In this document: piece by piece, positions 17,545 to 25,339 of the stretch
How positions within the stretch are numbered: position 1 is the stretch's first letter
Layout of the letters: each line of letters starts with the position of its first letter
Assembly (NCBI GenBank): GCA_964352215.1
Contig: CAYGRE010000025.1
Location: forward strand, 1-64,000
Length of the DNA: 64,000 nt
Direction of reading: 5' to 3'
From: CAWUKT01 sp964352215
Lineage (GTDB): Bacteria; Bacteroidota; Bacteroidia; J057; JADKCL01
Notes under the pieces: model-generated
Databases searched by the model: none
What the model was told of the DNA's origin: nothing
Seen by the model: the letters and a program-made list of their open reading frames with translations, nothing else
Position numbers and translations under genes: made by a program

Positions 17545-19698
17545 TTAGAAAAAAAATTCTGTTTTCCACTCTTTTGTAAACCGAAGCCGGGCATCGAAGG
17601 ATTTTCCACTTCGACTGGTAAACCCCTTGACATGCTTGGTCGTTTCTCCTGCGCGGATCAACTCCTCCAGGTGCTCTTTCTCAACGAATTTGCCAGCTAT
17701 ATACGGCTTGACAGTAAAATCACACCCTTCGCTGTACCTGGAGCAACCAAACGCACGCTTCCCTTTCAGAATATCCCCTTCTCCGCATTTGGGGCATTTC
17801 AGGCCTTCCAGTTTGTAGGGAGGCATGGTCGGTGGCGGCGGCCTTATCCCCTTGACCTCGTTGATAATGGCGGCCGTGTACCGTCTGACCTCGTTCATGA
17901 ATTTGACATGGTCGTACTGACCTTTGGCAATTTTATTGAGGCGGGATTCCCATTCTCCGGTCAGGTCGGGGCTGGCGATCGGGCGGGTGCGAACCAAATC
18001 GATCAGAGCCAACCCGCGTTCGGTTGGTAGCAGTTTCTTCTTGTCCCGTTGGATATAATTGCGCTGAATCAACCGCTCGATCATTCCGGCACGGGTCGCC
18101 GGAGTTCCTAAACCTCGGTCCTTCATCGCTTCCCGCAACTCCTCGTCCTCCATTTCTTTGCCACAAGTTTCCATGAGGGCGAGGATGCTGGATTCAGTAT
18201 GGATGGCAGGCGCTTTGGTCCGCTTTTTCGGCATTTTCTTCTCCTTGATGTCCAGGATTTCCCCGACATCGACGTACGGCAATTCTTCTTCTTCCTTTTT
18301 CCCGCTTCCCTTTTTCCCGCTGCTCTTTTTCCGTTTGCTCAAGGCCTGGTCCAGGCTGAAATATACCTGGCGCCAGCCCGCATCTTTGATCATGGTTCCT
18401 TTGGAACGAAAGCGTTCGCCAGCCCCTTCAAAGACAATCTCAGAGAGTTCTTTCTGGCAGATGCCCATAAATGCACCCAGCATCCGGCGAACCACCAGGT
18501 CATAGATCATATAATGCTCTTTGGGCATCCCCGAGGAAGCTGGGGGCGTTTCCGTAGGTATGATCGCATGGTGATCTGTGACCTTGCTGTCATTGAAAAA
18601 CCGGCTATCTTTTTTGAGGCCCAGTTTTCGGATGATGTCGATAAATGGAGCGTAAGCCCCAACTGAGGACAGATTCTTCAACAGTCCCGGTATTTGAGGG
18701 TAGAGGTCATCAGACAGGTAGCGGGAATCGGTACGGGGGTAGGTGAGGGTTTTGTATTTTTCATACAATTCCTGGGCCAGGTCAAGTGTCTTTTGGGCCG
18801 AGAAATTGTACCGTTTGTTGGCATCTTTTTGCAGAGAAGTCAGGTCGTAGAGCAAAGGGGGGTATTCCTGTTTGGGTTTTTTATTGGCCGATTCCACCAC
18901 GACCTTGTCCCCCAGCTTCTCAAAGACCTCTTTGGCCTTGGCTTCTTCCAAAAAGCGATCCGCTTCTTCCGTAAACCACTTGGCTTCGAATTGCTGACCA
19001 TCTTTTTCCAGGTTGAGGATCAACTCCCAATAAGTTTCCGGGGTGAAGGCTTCCACTTCCAGGTACCGGTCCACCAGCAGTTTCAGGATCGGGGTTTGCA
19101 CCCTTCCCAGAGAGACAGGTTGCTTCCGCTTCTGACCCTCGGAGGTAAAGGGCTTTTGCTGGCCATATTTCAGGGTAAAGGCCTGGGTGGCATTGATCCC
19201 GACCAACCAATCTGCCTCGGAGCGACAACGGGCCGCATGGTAAAGATTGTCATAATCGGTACCCGGCTTGAGCTTCGCAAACCCTTCTTTAAGGGCCTTG
19301 TCGGTCTGAGAAGAAACCCAAAGACGGGTAAATGGAGCGGTACAACCCGATTGGAGGTAGATATAGCGGAAAATGAGTTCCCCTTCCCGCCCGGCATCCG
19401 TCGCACAGATAATTTCATCTGCATCCTTGAACAGGTGCTCAATGACCTTGAATTGCCGGGCTCTGCCCTGGTCTTCTGTAACCTTTGTTTTGAAAGATTT
19501 CGGCACAATAGGCAAGGTAGACAATGACCAAAAGGGATATCCATAATCCTTTGTGTCCGACAAGGATACCAAGTGGCCAATGGCGTAGGTAACCTGGTAT
19601 CCATTCCCTTCGAAATAACCCTCCAGCCGTGTTTTGGCACCCAGTACCCTGGCCAATTCACGCGCGACAGACGGTTTCTCTGCAATCACCACTTTCAT
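17545..19698 (-). CDS. topB: DNA topoisomerase III
   Basis: This type IA topoisomerase cuts and passes single DNA strands, chiefly resolving recombination and replication intermediates. The Toprim domain opens with VVIAEKPSVARELARVLGA and contains CATDAGREGELIFRYI. The catalytic Tyr is in LTYPRTDSRYLSDDLYPQI, about residue 320. A single C-terminal four-Cys zinc finger (CPKCGEG...FGCSRYSEGC) follows. I choose the ATG at 19698, giving 717 residues, because the Toprim fold starts there; an upstream in-frame start at 19713 adds five residues. Confidence 0.94.
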   Translation of the reverse strand: MKVVIAEKPSVARELARVLGAKTRLEGYFEGNGYQVTYAIGHLVSLSDTKDYGYPFWSLSTLPIVPKSFKTKVTEDQGRARQFKVIEHLFKDADEIICATDAGREGELIFRYIYLQSGCTAPFTRLWVSSQTDKALKEGFAKLKPGTDYDNLYHAARCRSEADWLVGINATQAFTLKYGQQKPFTSEGQKRKQPVSLGRVQTPILKLLVDRYLEVEAFTPETYWELILNLEKDGQQFEAKWFTEEADRFLEEAKAKEVFEKLGDKVVVESANKKPKQEYPPLLYDLTSLQKDANKRYNFSAQKTLDLAQELYEKYKTLTYPRTDSRYLSDDLYPQIPGLLKNLSSVGAYAPFIDIIRKLGLKKDSRFFNDSKVTDHHAIIPTETPPASSGMPKEHYMIYDLVVRRMLGAFMGICQKELSEIVFEGAGERFRSKGTMIKDAGWRQVYFSLDQALSKRKKSSGKKGSGKKEEEELPYVDVGEILDIKEKKMPKKRTKAPAIHTESSILALMETCGKEMEDEELREAMKDRGLGTPATRAGMIERLIQRNYIQRDKKKLLPTERGLALIDLVRTRPIASPDLTGEWESRLNKIAKGQYDHVKFMNEVRRYTAAIINEVKGIRPPPPTMPPYKLEGLKCPKCGEGDILKGKRAFGCSRYSEGCDFTVKPYIAGKFVEKEHLEELIRAGETTKHVKGFTSRSGKSFDARLRFTKEWKTEFFF

Positions 19699-19751
19699 AT
19701 CCCAAATATACAACCTTGAATTTTTTCTTTCTCAGTGCAAGTATTCCACGG

Positions 19752-19934
19752 GGAGGACATCCAAATGTTCAGGAAATGGATCCGTTGCTGGGACAACAGT
19801 CGTTTAGGGAGGATCAGGTTGCGGATATCATCGCCTTCATGGTCGCACTCAGCGATGACAATTTCGACCGGCGGATTCCCGAAAGGGTTTCAGGTGGCCT
19901 GACCGTAGGCGGGTTGATACAAGTAGGATTATGA
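19752..19934 (+). pseudogene. C-terminal remnant of a di-haem cytochrome c peroxidase (MauG-like)
   Basis: About 60 codons read in frame as the tail of a Bacteroidota cytochrome c peroxidase: GGHPNVQEMDPLL, then a 'QVADIIAFMVALSD' helix and DRRIPERV. In intact proteins this part follows the haem-ligand and 'YMHDGR' regions, which are absent here. Upstream sequence runs straight into the topB start on the other strand. With no start codon or haem-binding CxxCH, this is a leftover fragment. An intrinsic terminator about 65 bases downstream could be the original gene's terminator. Confidence 0.65.
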
Positions 19935-19999
19935 GAAAATGGATATAAATACTGGGAGGATTCCCGGTAAAGAATTGGGTTTACAATGAGGTGTTTGCA

Positions 20000-20040
20000 C
20001 AGACCCCTTCCCGCACTGGGACTGGGGTCTGTTTTTTTTT
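20000..20040 (+). terminator. Rho-independent terminator
   Basis: A stem of eight base pairs (CAGACCCC with GGGGTCTG) encloses a 16-base loop that can form a further small hairpin, and is followed by nine T residues. It most likely belonged to the degraded peroxidase gene upstream. Confidence 0.75.
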
Positions 20041-20505
20041 ATGCGAGGGCAGGCATGTTTTGTGGACGGGCCTGCTTGCACTTTCCTGGCATCTGAACAC
20101 ATACGATATTTGGGTTGCCGTGCCTGACGATTGTGTGTATGATATTTTGCTTTTCCATCTTATCTCCCGTATTAAATAAGTGTACTCCGATCCAGTTTTA
20201 CGAAGCGTCTGCCCGTATGGGGTTGAAACGCATTCGAAGAATTGCCAAACTCCGGCCTTTCTTGTTTAATTAAAACTACGCCCCCCATAAACAAAATACA
20301 AGGGGAGACTCAACCTTTTGTAAGAAAGAGGACAAAAGTAGGAGGGCTCAAAGGCTCAAATCCTTGAAATTGGGGCCGAGGGGCCGTTTTGGGCTATTGT
20401 TAAAAATGGTTAAGTTTTTGACACAAACATCTTTACACAAAATGTCAGGGCCCTTTTTGGATTAAAGCCTCATCAGGTTAAGTCTGACCCATTTCGAAAC
20501 ATCCT

Positions 20506-20513
20506 TAGATTTG
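20506..20513 (+). promoter_or_regulatory. -7 element before the ExbD-like lipoprotein gene
   Basis: TAGATTTG fits TAnnTTTG and ends 12 bases before the ATG, implying a very short leader. No TTG is seen at -33. Confidence 0.35.
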
Positions 20514-20525
20514 TTATTTTGAAGG

Positions 20526-21533
20526 ATGGCAAATCGACCATTTGAATACGATGCTTTTTGCGTCATTTTCTTGTTGCTTTTTGGTATTTCCTCCTGTGGT
20601 GAAAGCTCAGAGAAGGCATGGGAAAGGCAACCAGATATTGTAGTTGCGAAAACCTCGCAGTATCCGCTTGCCAGTAATTACCGCCCCGTATTGAACGATG
20701 GCTTTTTCTTTGTCGTCGAACTGGGTATGGAATATGGTCAGCCGCTGTTGTCCATTGAAGGAAACAGCCTTGCATTGGTGGAATGCCCCGATTCCCCTGG
20801 CGCTTATGATGTTCCCAACCTGTTCAAATTGTACCAGGAAAGGAAAGAAAGGGAAGGGGGGCATGCAGACATCGTTTTGGCAGCCCATCCAGAGGTGCCT
20901 ATGAAGCTGATCAGCTTTATCCTTCGCCAATTTCGACTGCGGGGAGTCTTCGACTTCTATTTTCAGGTCAGTCCGGCAGATGGCGCAGAGATTGAAATGG
21001 CGCTTATGCAACAGGAGTGGGGTCCTTACTCGGCAGACCAGTTGGAATTTCCTTCTGCGAACCCCATTTGTAATTTAAGTAATTCCGATCCCTCGCAGTC
21101 CAGCGAAACTTCAACGTCCGAGGAGCCAAATAATACCTCCCCGCCGGGGGTCAGCCATTCCCCTTTCTCCAATCACAAACCAAGCGAATGGGATACGGTC
21201 GCCAATGGTGGTGAAGGGCGGATTCCCCAATTGCTTGCATATCCGGAGGAAAACGACATCCTGGTCCTGTCCGATGGAAGGACATCCATGAACCAAGACA
21301 CCTTCAGTCTGAGTGCGTTGGGCAATCACCTCCGCAGGCTGCAGGAATTGTCTGAAACCCCGGTCCGGGCATTGGTTACTGTATCCGACCAGGCTCGGTT
21401 TGACAAGCTGATCTCTACGATGGACCAATTGATCATGTCCGGCTTGAGTTCCGCGGTTTTGGTTTCTGAATGGGAAATGAGCCATTTGAACGAGCTCCGC
21501 CACCCCCGGCAACAAATAAGCCCAGGGCAATAA
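20526..21533 (+). CDS. Lipoprotein with two ExbD/TolR-like domains
   Basis: The 335-residue product has a signal peptide and lipobox ending in Cys24 (GISSC). Two regions, about residues 75-150 and 243-315, each follow the layout of the ExbD/TolR periplasmic domain: a short strand, a helix with 'L...L', a strand such as DIVLAAHPEVPM or ALVTVSDQARF, a second long helix, and a final strand after a 'GV/GL' turn. A Ser/Pro-rich linker separates them. True ExbD/TolR has one N-terminal membrane helix with a conserved Asp; here that is replaced by a lipid anchor. No exbB or tonB gene is adjacent. The domain assignment is my inference from pattern. Confidence 0.55.
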   Translation: MANRPFEYDAFCVIFLLLFGISSCGESSEKAWERQPDIVVAKTSQYPLASNYRPVLNDGFFFVVELGMEYGQPLLSIEGNSLALVECPDSPGAYDVPNLFKLYQERKEREGGHADIVLAAHPEVPMKLISFILRQFRLRGVFDFYFQVSPADGAEIEMALMQQEWGPYSADQLEFPSANPICNLSNSDPSQSSETSTSEEPNNTSPPGVSHSPFSNHKPSEWDTVANGGEGRIPQLLAYPEENDILVLSDGRTSMNQDTFSLSALGNHLRRLQELSETPVRALVTVSDQARFDKLISTMDQLIMSGLSSAVLVSEWEMSHLNELRHPRQQISPGQ

Positions 21534-21588
21534 GTAAAAACTCATATTTTAAAATCTATCATACTTCTTCTAAATCAGTTTAATCCCC

Positions 21589-22287
21589 ATGAAGTACCTG
21601 GCATTTTTATTGGTCTTGTTCGTCGGATTGACCGCCTGCAAGGAAGATGTACCCAAGAATCCGGTTGTCAACCAGGTTGAGACCCCTGTCCTGAAGTACC
21701 TGGCGCTCGGGGATTCTTACACCATTGGGGAGAGCGTGCCTGAAGAAGAGCGGTGGCCTGTAGTCCTGACCGAACGCTTGCGGGCCGACGGAGGAGCGTT
21801 AGAAGATGCTGAGATCATTGCCACTACGGGCTGGACCACCGGGAACCTGATCAGCGCCATCGATTTCCAGGAACCAAGTGAGGATTATGATCTGGTATCC
21901 TTACTGATCGGGGTCAACAACGAGTTTCAGGGCCGGACCCTGGATGAATACCGCACCGAGTTTGAAGAATTGCTGAACACCTCTATTCGACTGGCCAAAG
22001 GGGATACCTCAAGGGTATTTGTCGTATCCATTCCCGACTATGGCTATACGCCCTTTGGACAATCCAACCAGCCCGCCATCAGTGCATCTATCGATCAATT
22101 CAATGCCGCGAACCTGGAGATTACCAATGCTTACGGCATTCGCTATTTCGACATTACCCCCATTTCCCGGGATGCCTTCAATGGGCCTGGCTATGTCGCG
22201 AGCGATGGGCTCCATCCTTCAGGCTATCAGTACAGTTTATGGGTGGATTTGATGTATGATGGTGTGAAAGAGATGTTGCTGCCTTGA
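21589..22287 (+). CDS. SGNH/GDSL-family hydrolase, lipoprotein
   Basis: This 232-residue predicted esterase or lipase has a signal ending in a lipobox (GLTAC, Cys17). It carries the GDSL block as LALGDSYTIG with the nucleophile Ser, the block III GVNNEF segment with the oxyanion Asn, and the catalytic Asp/His block SDGLHPSGYQY near the C-terminus, so the active site looks complete. It follows the ExbD-like gene by 55 bases on the same strand. A short degraded copy of its 3' end is found about 500 bases downstream. Natural substrate unknown. Confidence 0.85.
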   Translation: MKYLAFLLVLFVGLTACKEDVPKNPVVNQVETPVLKYLALGDSYTIGESVPEEERWPVVLTERLRADGGALEDAEIIATTGWTTGNLISAIDFQEPSEDYDLVSLLIGVNNEFQGRTLDEYRTEFEELLNTSIRLAKGDTSRVFVVSIPDYGYTPFGQSNQPAISASIDQFNAANLEITNAYGIRYFDITPISRDAFNGPGYVASDGLHPSGYQYSLWVDLMYDGVKEMLLP

Positions 22288-22305
22288 GAGGGTATCGACC
22301 CGATC

Positions 22306-22413
22306 CTACTCTTGAAGTGCTTTTATCAATGATCCCGGATCTCTGCTGGTGTGGAATAGATAAACAATGATTATCTCTTTGTCGGCAACTTCATAAACTT
22401 TCTCGTTACCAAT
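22306..22413 (-). pseudogene. Truncated RelE/ParE-type toxin remnant
   Basis: On the minus strand about 35 codons read 'IGNEKVYEVADKEIII...LFHTSRDP' and end with TAG at 22306. This matches the C-terminal strands and the RDP motif of RelE/ParE toxins. The N-terminal two thirds are missing: the frame upstream runs inside the antitoxin gene and has no toxin-like sequence. The remnant overlaps the antitoxin stop by a few bases, so a deletion fused the toxin tail to the antitoxin 3' end. Confidence 0.6.
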
Positions 22414-22669
22414 TTTCCAATTCTTTTTCCATGGCTTCCTGACTAATGAAATCTCCCGCCTTCACCCGATCACTGGCATCTTTTACCTTCGTAAGCAATT
22501 CGCTTTTTGTGATAGGCTCACCTTTTGATGAAAATCCTATAACCTTCTCTGAACTTGAATTTACCTTCTGAAATAAACCCAAAATTGTTTCCAGAGCGGC
22601 AATGATTGACTCATCGTCAACATTTTCAAGCTCCCGCTGTATTTTTGATATTCTAAGTTGAAGTTCCAA
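22406..22669 (-). CDS. Orphan antitoxin-like protein
   Basis: The 87-residue frame has a helical N-terminal part and a C-terminal segment (EPITKSELLTKVKDASDRVKAGDFISQEAMEKELENW region) typical of Bacteroidota antitoxins paired with RelE/ParE toxins, in which the C-terminus wraps the toxin. The frame begins with TTG; an in-frame stop lies seven codons upstream and no ATG is available, so the native start may be lost. The partner toxin is reduced to a tail fragment just downstream. It may still be expressed as a solitary antitoxin or be decaying. Confidence 0.55.
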   Translation of the reverse strand: MELQLRISKIQRELENVDDESIIAALETILGLFQKVNSSSEKVIGFSSKGEPITKSELLTKVKDASDRVKAGDFISQEAMEKELENW

Positions 22670-22741
22670 AGAATTGGTATTTGTATCCTATCATCAAATA
22701 TAACGAATTTTAATGCGAATTATTGGTGCATGGTCTTCACT

Positions 22742-22783
22742 TACCTCATGTTTGATGGTATGAAGGGAATGTTGCTGCCTTGA
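22742..22783 (+). pseudogene. Second copy of an SGNH hydrolase C-terminal tail
   Basis: The last 14 codons here read YLMFDGMKGMLLP-stop, nearly the same as the final residues (DLMYDGVKEMLLP-stop) of the intact SGNH hydrolase ending at 22287. It is likely the tail of a tandem paralogue whose body has been lost or replaced by the toxin-antitoxin segment. Confidence 0.55.
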
Positions 22784-22862
22784 GGGAAATGAACTTTACT
22801 CTCTAAGAATAGAAAAAGTAAATTTGTTGCTTATTCAGAATAACTTTTTCAACCCGTAGACA

Positions 22863-23108
22863 ATGAGAGAAACTCCCCAAGTCTTCGAGATTGAAACGAG
22901 ACGAAAATTCGAGTGCCTGATTCACCTTCCGGAAAATTATGAGGAGGAAGATCGGAGTTATCCGCTGCTGATATTTTTTCACGGTGGTGGAGAACGTGGG
23001 GACTCCATTCAAGAGATCAGCCAACAGTTCCCCAAAAAGAAGGGCCGACCCATCGGCCAGCCCTGTATTCAATCGGATAGTGTAAAAAGTCGGTTATTGT
23101 ACGATTAG
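22863..23108 (+). pseudogene. Head fragment of an alpha/beta-hydrolase (esterase)
   Basis: The first ~55 residues match the start of a secreted or cytosolic carboxylesterase: FECLIHLPENYEEE..., then PLLIFFHGGGERGDS with the oxyanion-hole HGGG motif. Beyond about residue 57 the sequence loses homology and runs into a hairpin that serves the opposite-strand gene. The nucleophile elbow (GxSxG), Asp and His are absent, so the product cannot be an active hydrolase. The breakpoint lies near 23030. Confidence 0.65.
23032..23063 (-). terminator. Intrinsic terminator (minus strand)
   Basis: Read on the minus strand, GGCCGA-TGGG-TCGGCC forms a compact hairpin followed by CTTCTTTTT. It lies about 30 bases after the stop of the T9SS tail fragment and falls within the truncated esterase frame. 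Confidence 0.65.
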
Positions 23109-23918
23109 CTTGCTGGTCTTAGAGCCATGGGTTCCGGTATTCAAGCGTACCAAGTAGACACCTGGACTGAGGTTCGGATCAAGTTCGAGTAGATGGTCGC
23201 CGGCATAAGTATCATCTTGTGTTGGGATGTCCATGATGAGTTTACCAGAGAGGTCATAGATGCCGACACTGAATTCATCTGCAGATGGCAGATTGAACCG
23301 GAGGCTGAGTTTGTCAGAAGAGTTGGCGGGGTTTGGGCCGACTTGAAGTGTCAGTTCTGCACCTGGTTCAGCCACAACAGTCTTCCAACTTCCAGATTGC
23401 CATGTGTAAACACAGCCAGTTACGAGATCATTTGCAAGCAGGTAAACATGGGGGTTGCTACCCCGATAGATAAAGGTAAATGTGTTCCCAAATGCCCAAT
23501 TTGGTGACCCTGGTCCACTCCAATTGTAAACAACACTACCTGACCCACCTGTAAGGGAGGCGTTATAAGTATACTCATTGGTATAGCCGATGAAGTTGCC
23601 AAACTTATCGTACCTAGGCACCAGGCTGACGAAGCCAATGGCATCTAGTTCGCCGCAGGCATAGTAGGTGAAACAGTCAGTCGTACCGATCGTGCAGTTC
23701 ACAGAAGATCCGTCCAGGGGGGTCTTCGAGCATTGCAGGCTGCCATTGACCTCAACGAAACCATTGATGGTAGGAGAGAGGTTGTTCAGTTGCATTCTGA
23801 ACCGGACTTTGATCCGCTTCTGACCAGAGGAAATATTGGCATTGATCAAATCCAGGATACCGATATTGTAGTTGATGCTGGAAGACCCAGAGGTAATACC
23901 CCCCTGAAGAATCCGGAA
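23094..23918 (-). pseudogene. C-terminal fragment of a T9SS-sorted secreted protein
   Basis: The minus-strand frame is open from 23918 and contains no ATG near its beginning; the first usable start is a TTG at 23849 (251 residues). There is no signal peptide, yet the last ~75 residues form a clear type A T9SS sorting domain: LQVGPNPANSSDKL, FSVGIYDLSGKLI, LSPGVYLVRLNTG, KLIVQ. A T9SS cargo without a signal peptide cannot reach the periplasm, so this is a truncated gene. Part of the remaining sequence is Cys/Gly/Tyr-rich and beta-like. It keeps its own terminator. Confidence 0.65.
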
Positions 23919-24072
23919 TTACCTTTCGCCATGCTCCACGGACCATGATTTCCCAACGTGTAGAATCTTTTTCTAACCGTGTAAATCGCCACCTAAGCCT
24001 GCTGAACCACTTTAAGGCATTTGATAAAGTCGGCCTTTCGCCGTGCAGCCAAAGGGAGGGAAACCTCATTTA

Positions 24073-24483
24073 TCAGGTGGACATTTCCCGTTCTTCCCGG
24101 ATCAACCAGTTTCCTTTATTGATTTCGGCAATGAGGTCGTTCCCAGCAAACTGAACAATGTTGTCCTTTTCCAGGTAGCTGAGTTTACCATCCAGGGTCA
24201 GGAACCAGAGTTCTCCATTGGGCCCACGACGAATTTCCAAAACACAGTTATTGGGCAGTCCTTCTTTGGTAGTATATACTTTGAATTCATAGCCATTGTA
24301 GACACACAGTCCCCGGTCTGTGGGAAACCACGCCCGGCCCTGATGATCGAACTCCACATCATAGACTTCCGAACTGGGAAGCCCATTTTCTGTATTGAAT
24401 TCAATATGATAGGGAGTCTGTGCGCTGGTAGGGAGCCATTGCAGAGGGATGAGCAGAACAAGTAAAAAGGTCAGTCGTCTCAA
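24073..24483 (-). pseudogene. N-terminal fragment of a two-component Reg_prop sensor
   Basis: The 136-residue frame (TTG start) has a signal peptide (FLLVLLIPLQWLPTSAQ) and then the first blades of a two-component-regulator propeller: TENGLPSSEVYDVEFDHQG, FPTDRGLCVYNGYEF, EGLPNNCVLEIRRGPNG, LWFLT. Intact proteins of this family carry up to 14 blades, a membrane helix and a kinase or regulator output; all that is missing here. The frame ends abruptly after about three blades. It lies 15 bases after the gene at 24499 on the same strand. Confidence 0.65.
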
Positions 24484-24498
24484 CGGTATATCGATTCT

Positions 24499-25269
24499 CT
24501 ATTTTATGAGTAGTTCCAATTCAGCAAAGAGGTCCTCAGGTGCTCCGATTGCCTTCAGATTGTCCCCTGATTTGACATCGGTCAGGACTATGTCATAGAT
24601 CATGCTGCCATGGTTGAAAGCGAGCATGGCTCCGTTTTCCAGGGGCGCCCATTCCTCCCAGGTAAATTCAAGCCCTCCAATCGGAATCAATTGCACCCAC
24701 ATTTGCCAGGATATCGGTCTGCCATTTTCGTCCAATTTCCAGAGATACGAGTCGCCTGGGGTGTCACCTCCAGTGTTATAAGTGACCAGCAATCCTTTAC
24801 CCTCGTCTTCAAGATCAACCACTTTGCGGGTGGTCCCGGGGTCTTTTACCTTGGTAAAGGCAGCCAACCAAAATGAATCGTTCCAGAAAAATGACCGGGC
24901 CTTTTTCACCATTTCTTTCCCTGCTTCTCCTTCGAGCTTTTTTCCACCCTTGTAGGCTACCCCTTGACCACTTTCGGGTGCTAACAGCACCCGGTTCGCA
25001 TCCCACCTTACCTCGACCAGGTTCCGCTTCCGGTCCCAGATGAAATCATGCCCCCTGGGAAAGCTCCACTTGATCACATTGATCTCTTCCCAGGCATCTG
25101 CATTGACCGCTTCCAGCATCTTTTCCGTCAATGCTTCGGCTTCAGGGCCTTCTTGTCCTTCAGGGAGACTCTTGTTGAGGACCAGATAGGCAACCAAGCC
25201 CAGTACAACAAAGACGAGGAGGACAACCCCCAGGAATCGAAACAGTTTGCGGAATATTTTTCTGCCCAT
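24499..25269 (-). CDS. Membrane-anchored protein of unknown function
   Basis: The 256-residue product has a basic N-terminus, one transmembrane helix at about residues 11-31, and a large outside domain rich in Trp and beta strands (for example WDRKRNLVEVRWDANRVLL and FTWEEWAPLENGAMLAFNHGSMIYDI). There is no lipobox. The pattern resembles uncharacterised Bacteroidota envelope proteins. It is divergent from the MDR oxidoreductase gene, with 70 bases between starts. No function is proposed. Confidence 0.65.
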   Translation of the reverse strand: MGRKIFRKLFRFLGVVLLVFVVLGLVAYLVLNKSLPEGQEGPEAEALTEKMLEAVNADAWEEINVIKWSFPRGHDFIWDRKRNLVEVRWDANRVLLAPESGQGVAYKGGKKLEGEAGKEMVKKARSFFWNDSFWLAAFTKVKDPGTTRKVVDLEDEGKGLLVTYNTGGDTPGDSYLWKLDENGRPISWQMWVQLIPIGGLEFTWEEWAPLENGAMLAFNHGSMIYDIVLTDVKSGDNLKAIGAPEDLFAELELLIK

Positions 25270-25339
25270 TGATAGCGTGTTTCGGGAAAATTAATCAATA
25301 ATTGCTGACTGGGACGAAATTGATTGCCAAATTTGCCGA

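Larger units (their letters stand above)
19935..20525. other. Non-coding stretch of about 590 bases
   Basis: No convincing gene lies here. It holds an intrinsic terminator at 20000-20040, A/T-rich sequence, and a -7 promoter element just before the next gene. The only sizeable frame (19991-20179) spans the terminator and has no protein-like composition. Confidence 0.6.

Noticed and set aside
18694..19527. Frame of 277 codons on the plus strand
   Set aside because: It is antisense to topB and Phe/Gly/Arg-rich in a way typical of reverse-frame artefacts.
19991..20179. Frame of 62 codons
   Set aside because: It crosses an intrinsic terminator and has no recognisable composition or start context.
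23920..24069. Possible transposase fragment on the minus strand
   Set aside because: A short Arg/Trp-rich frame vaguely recalls IS5-type transposase tails, but the similarity is too weak to support.
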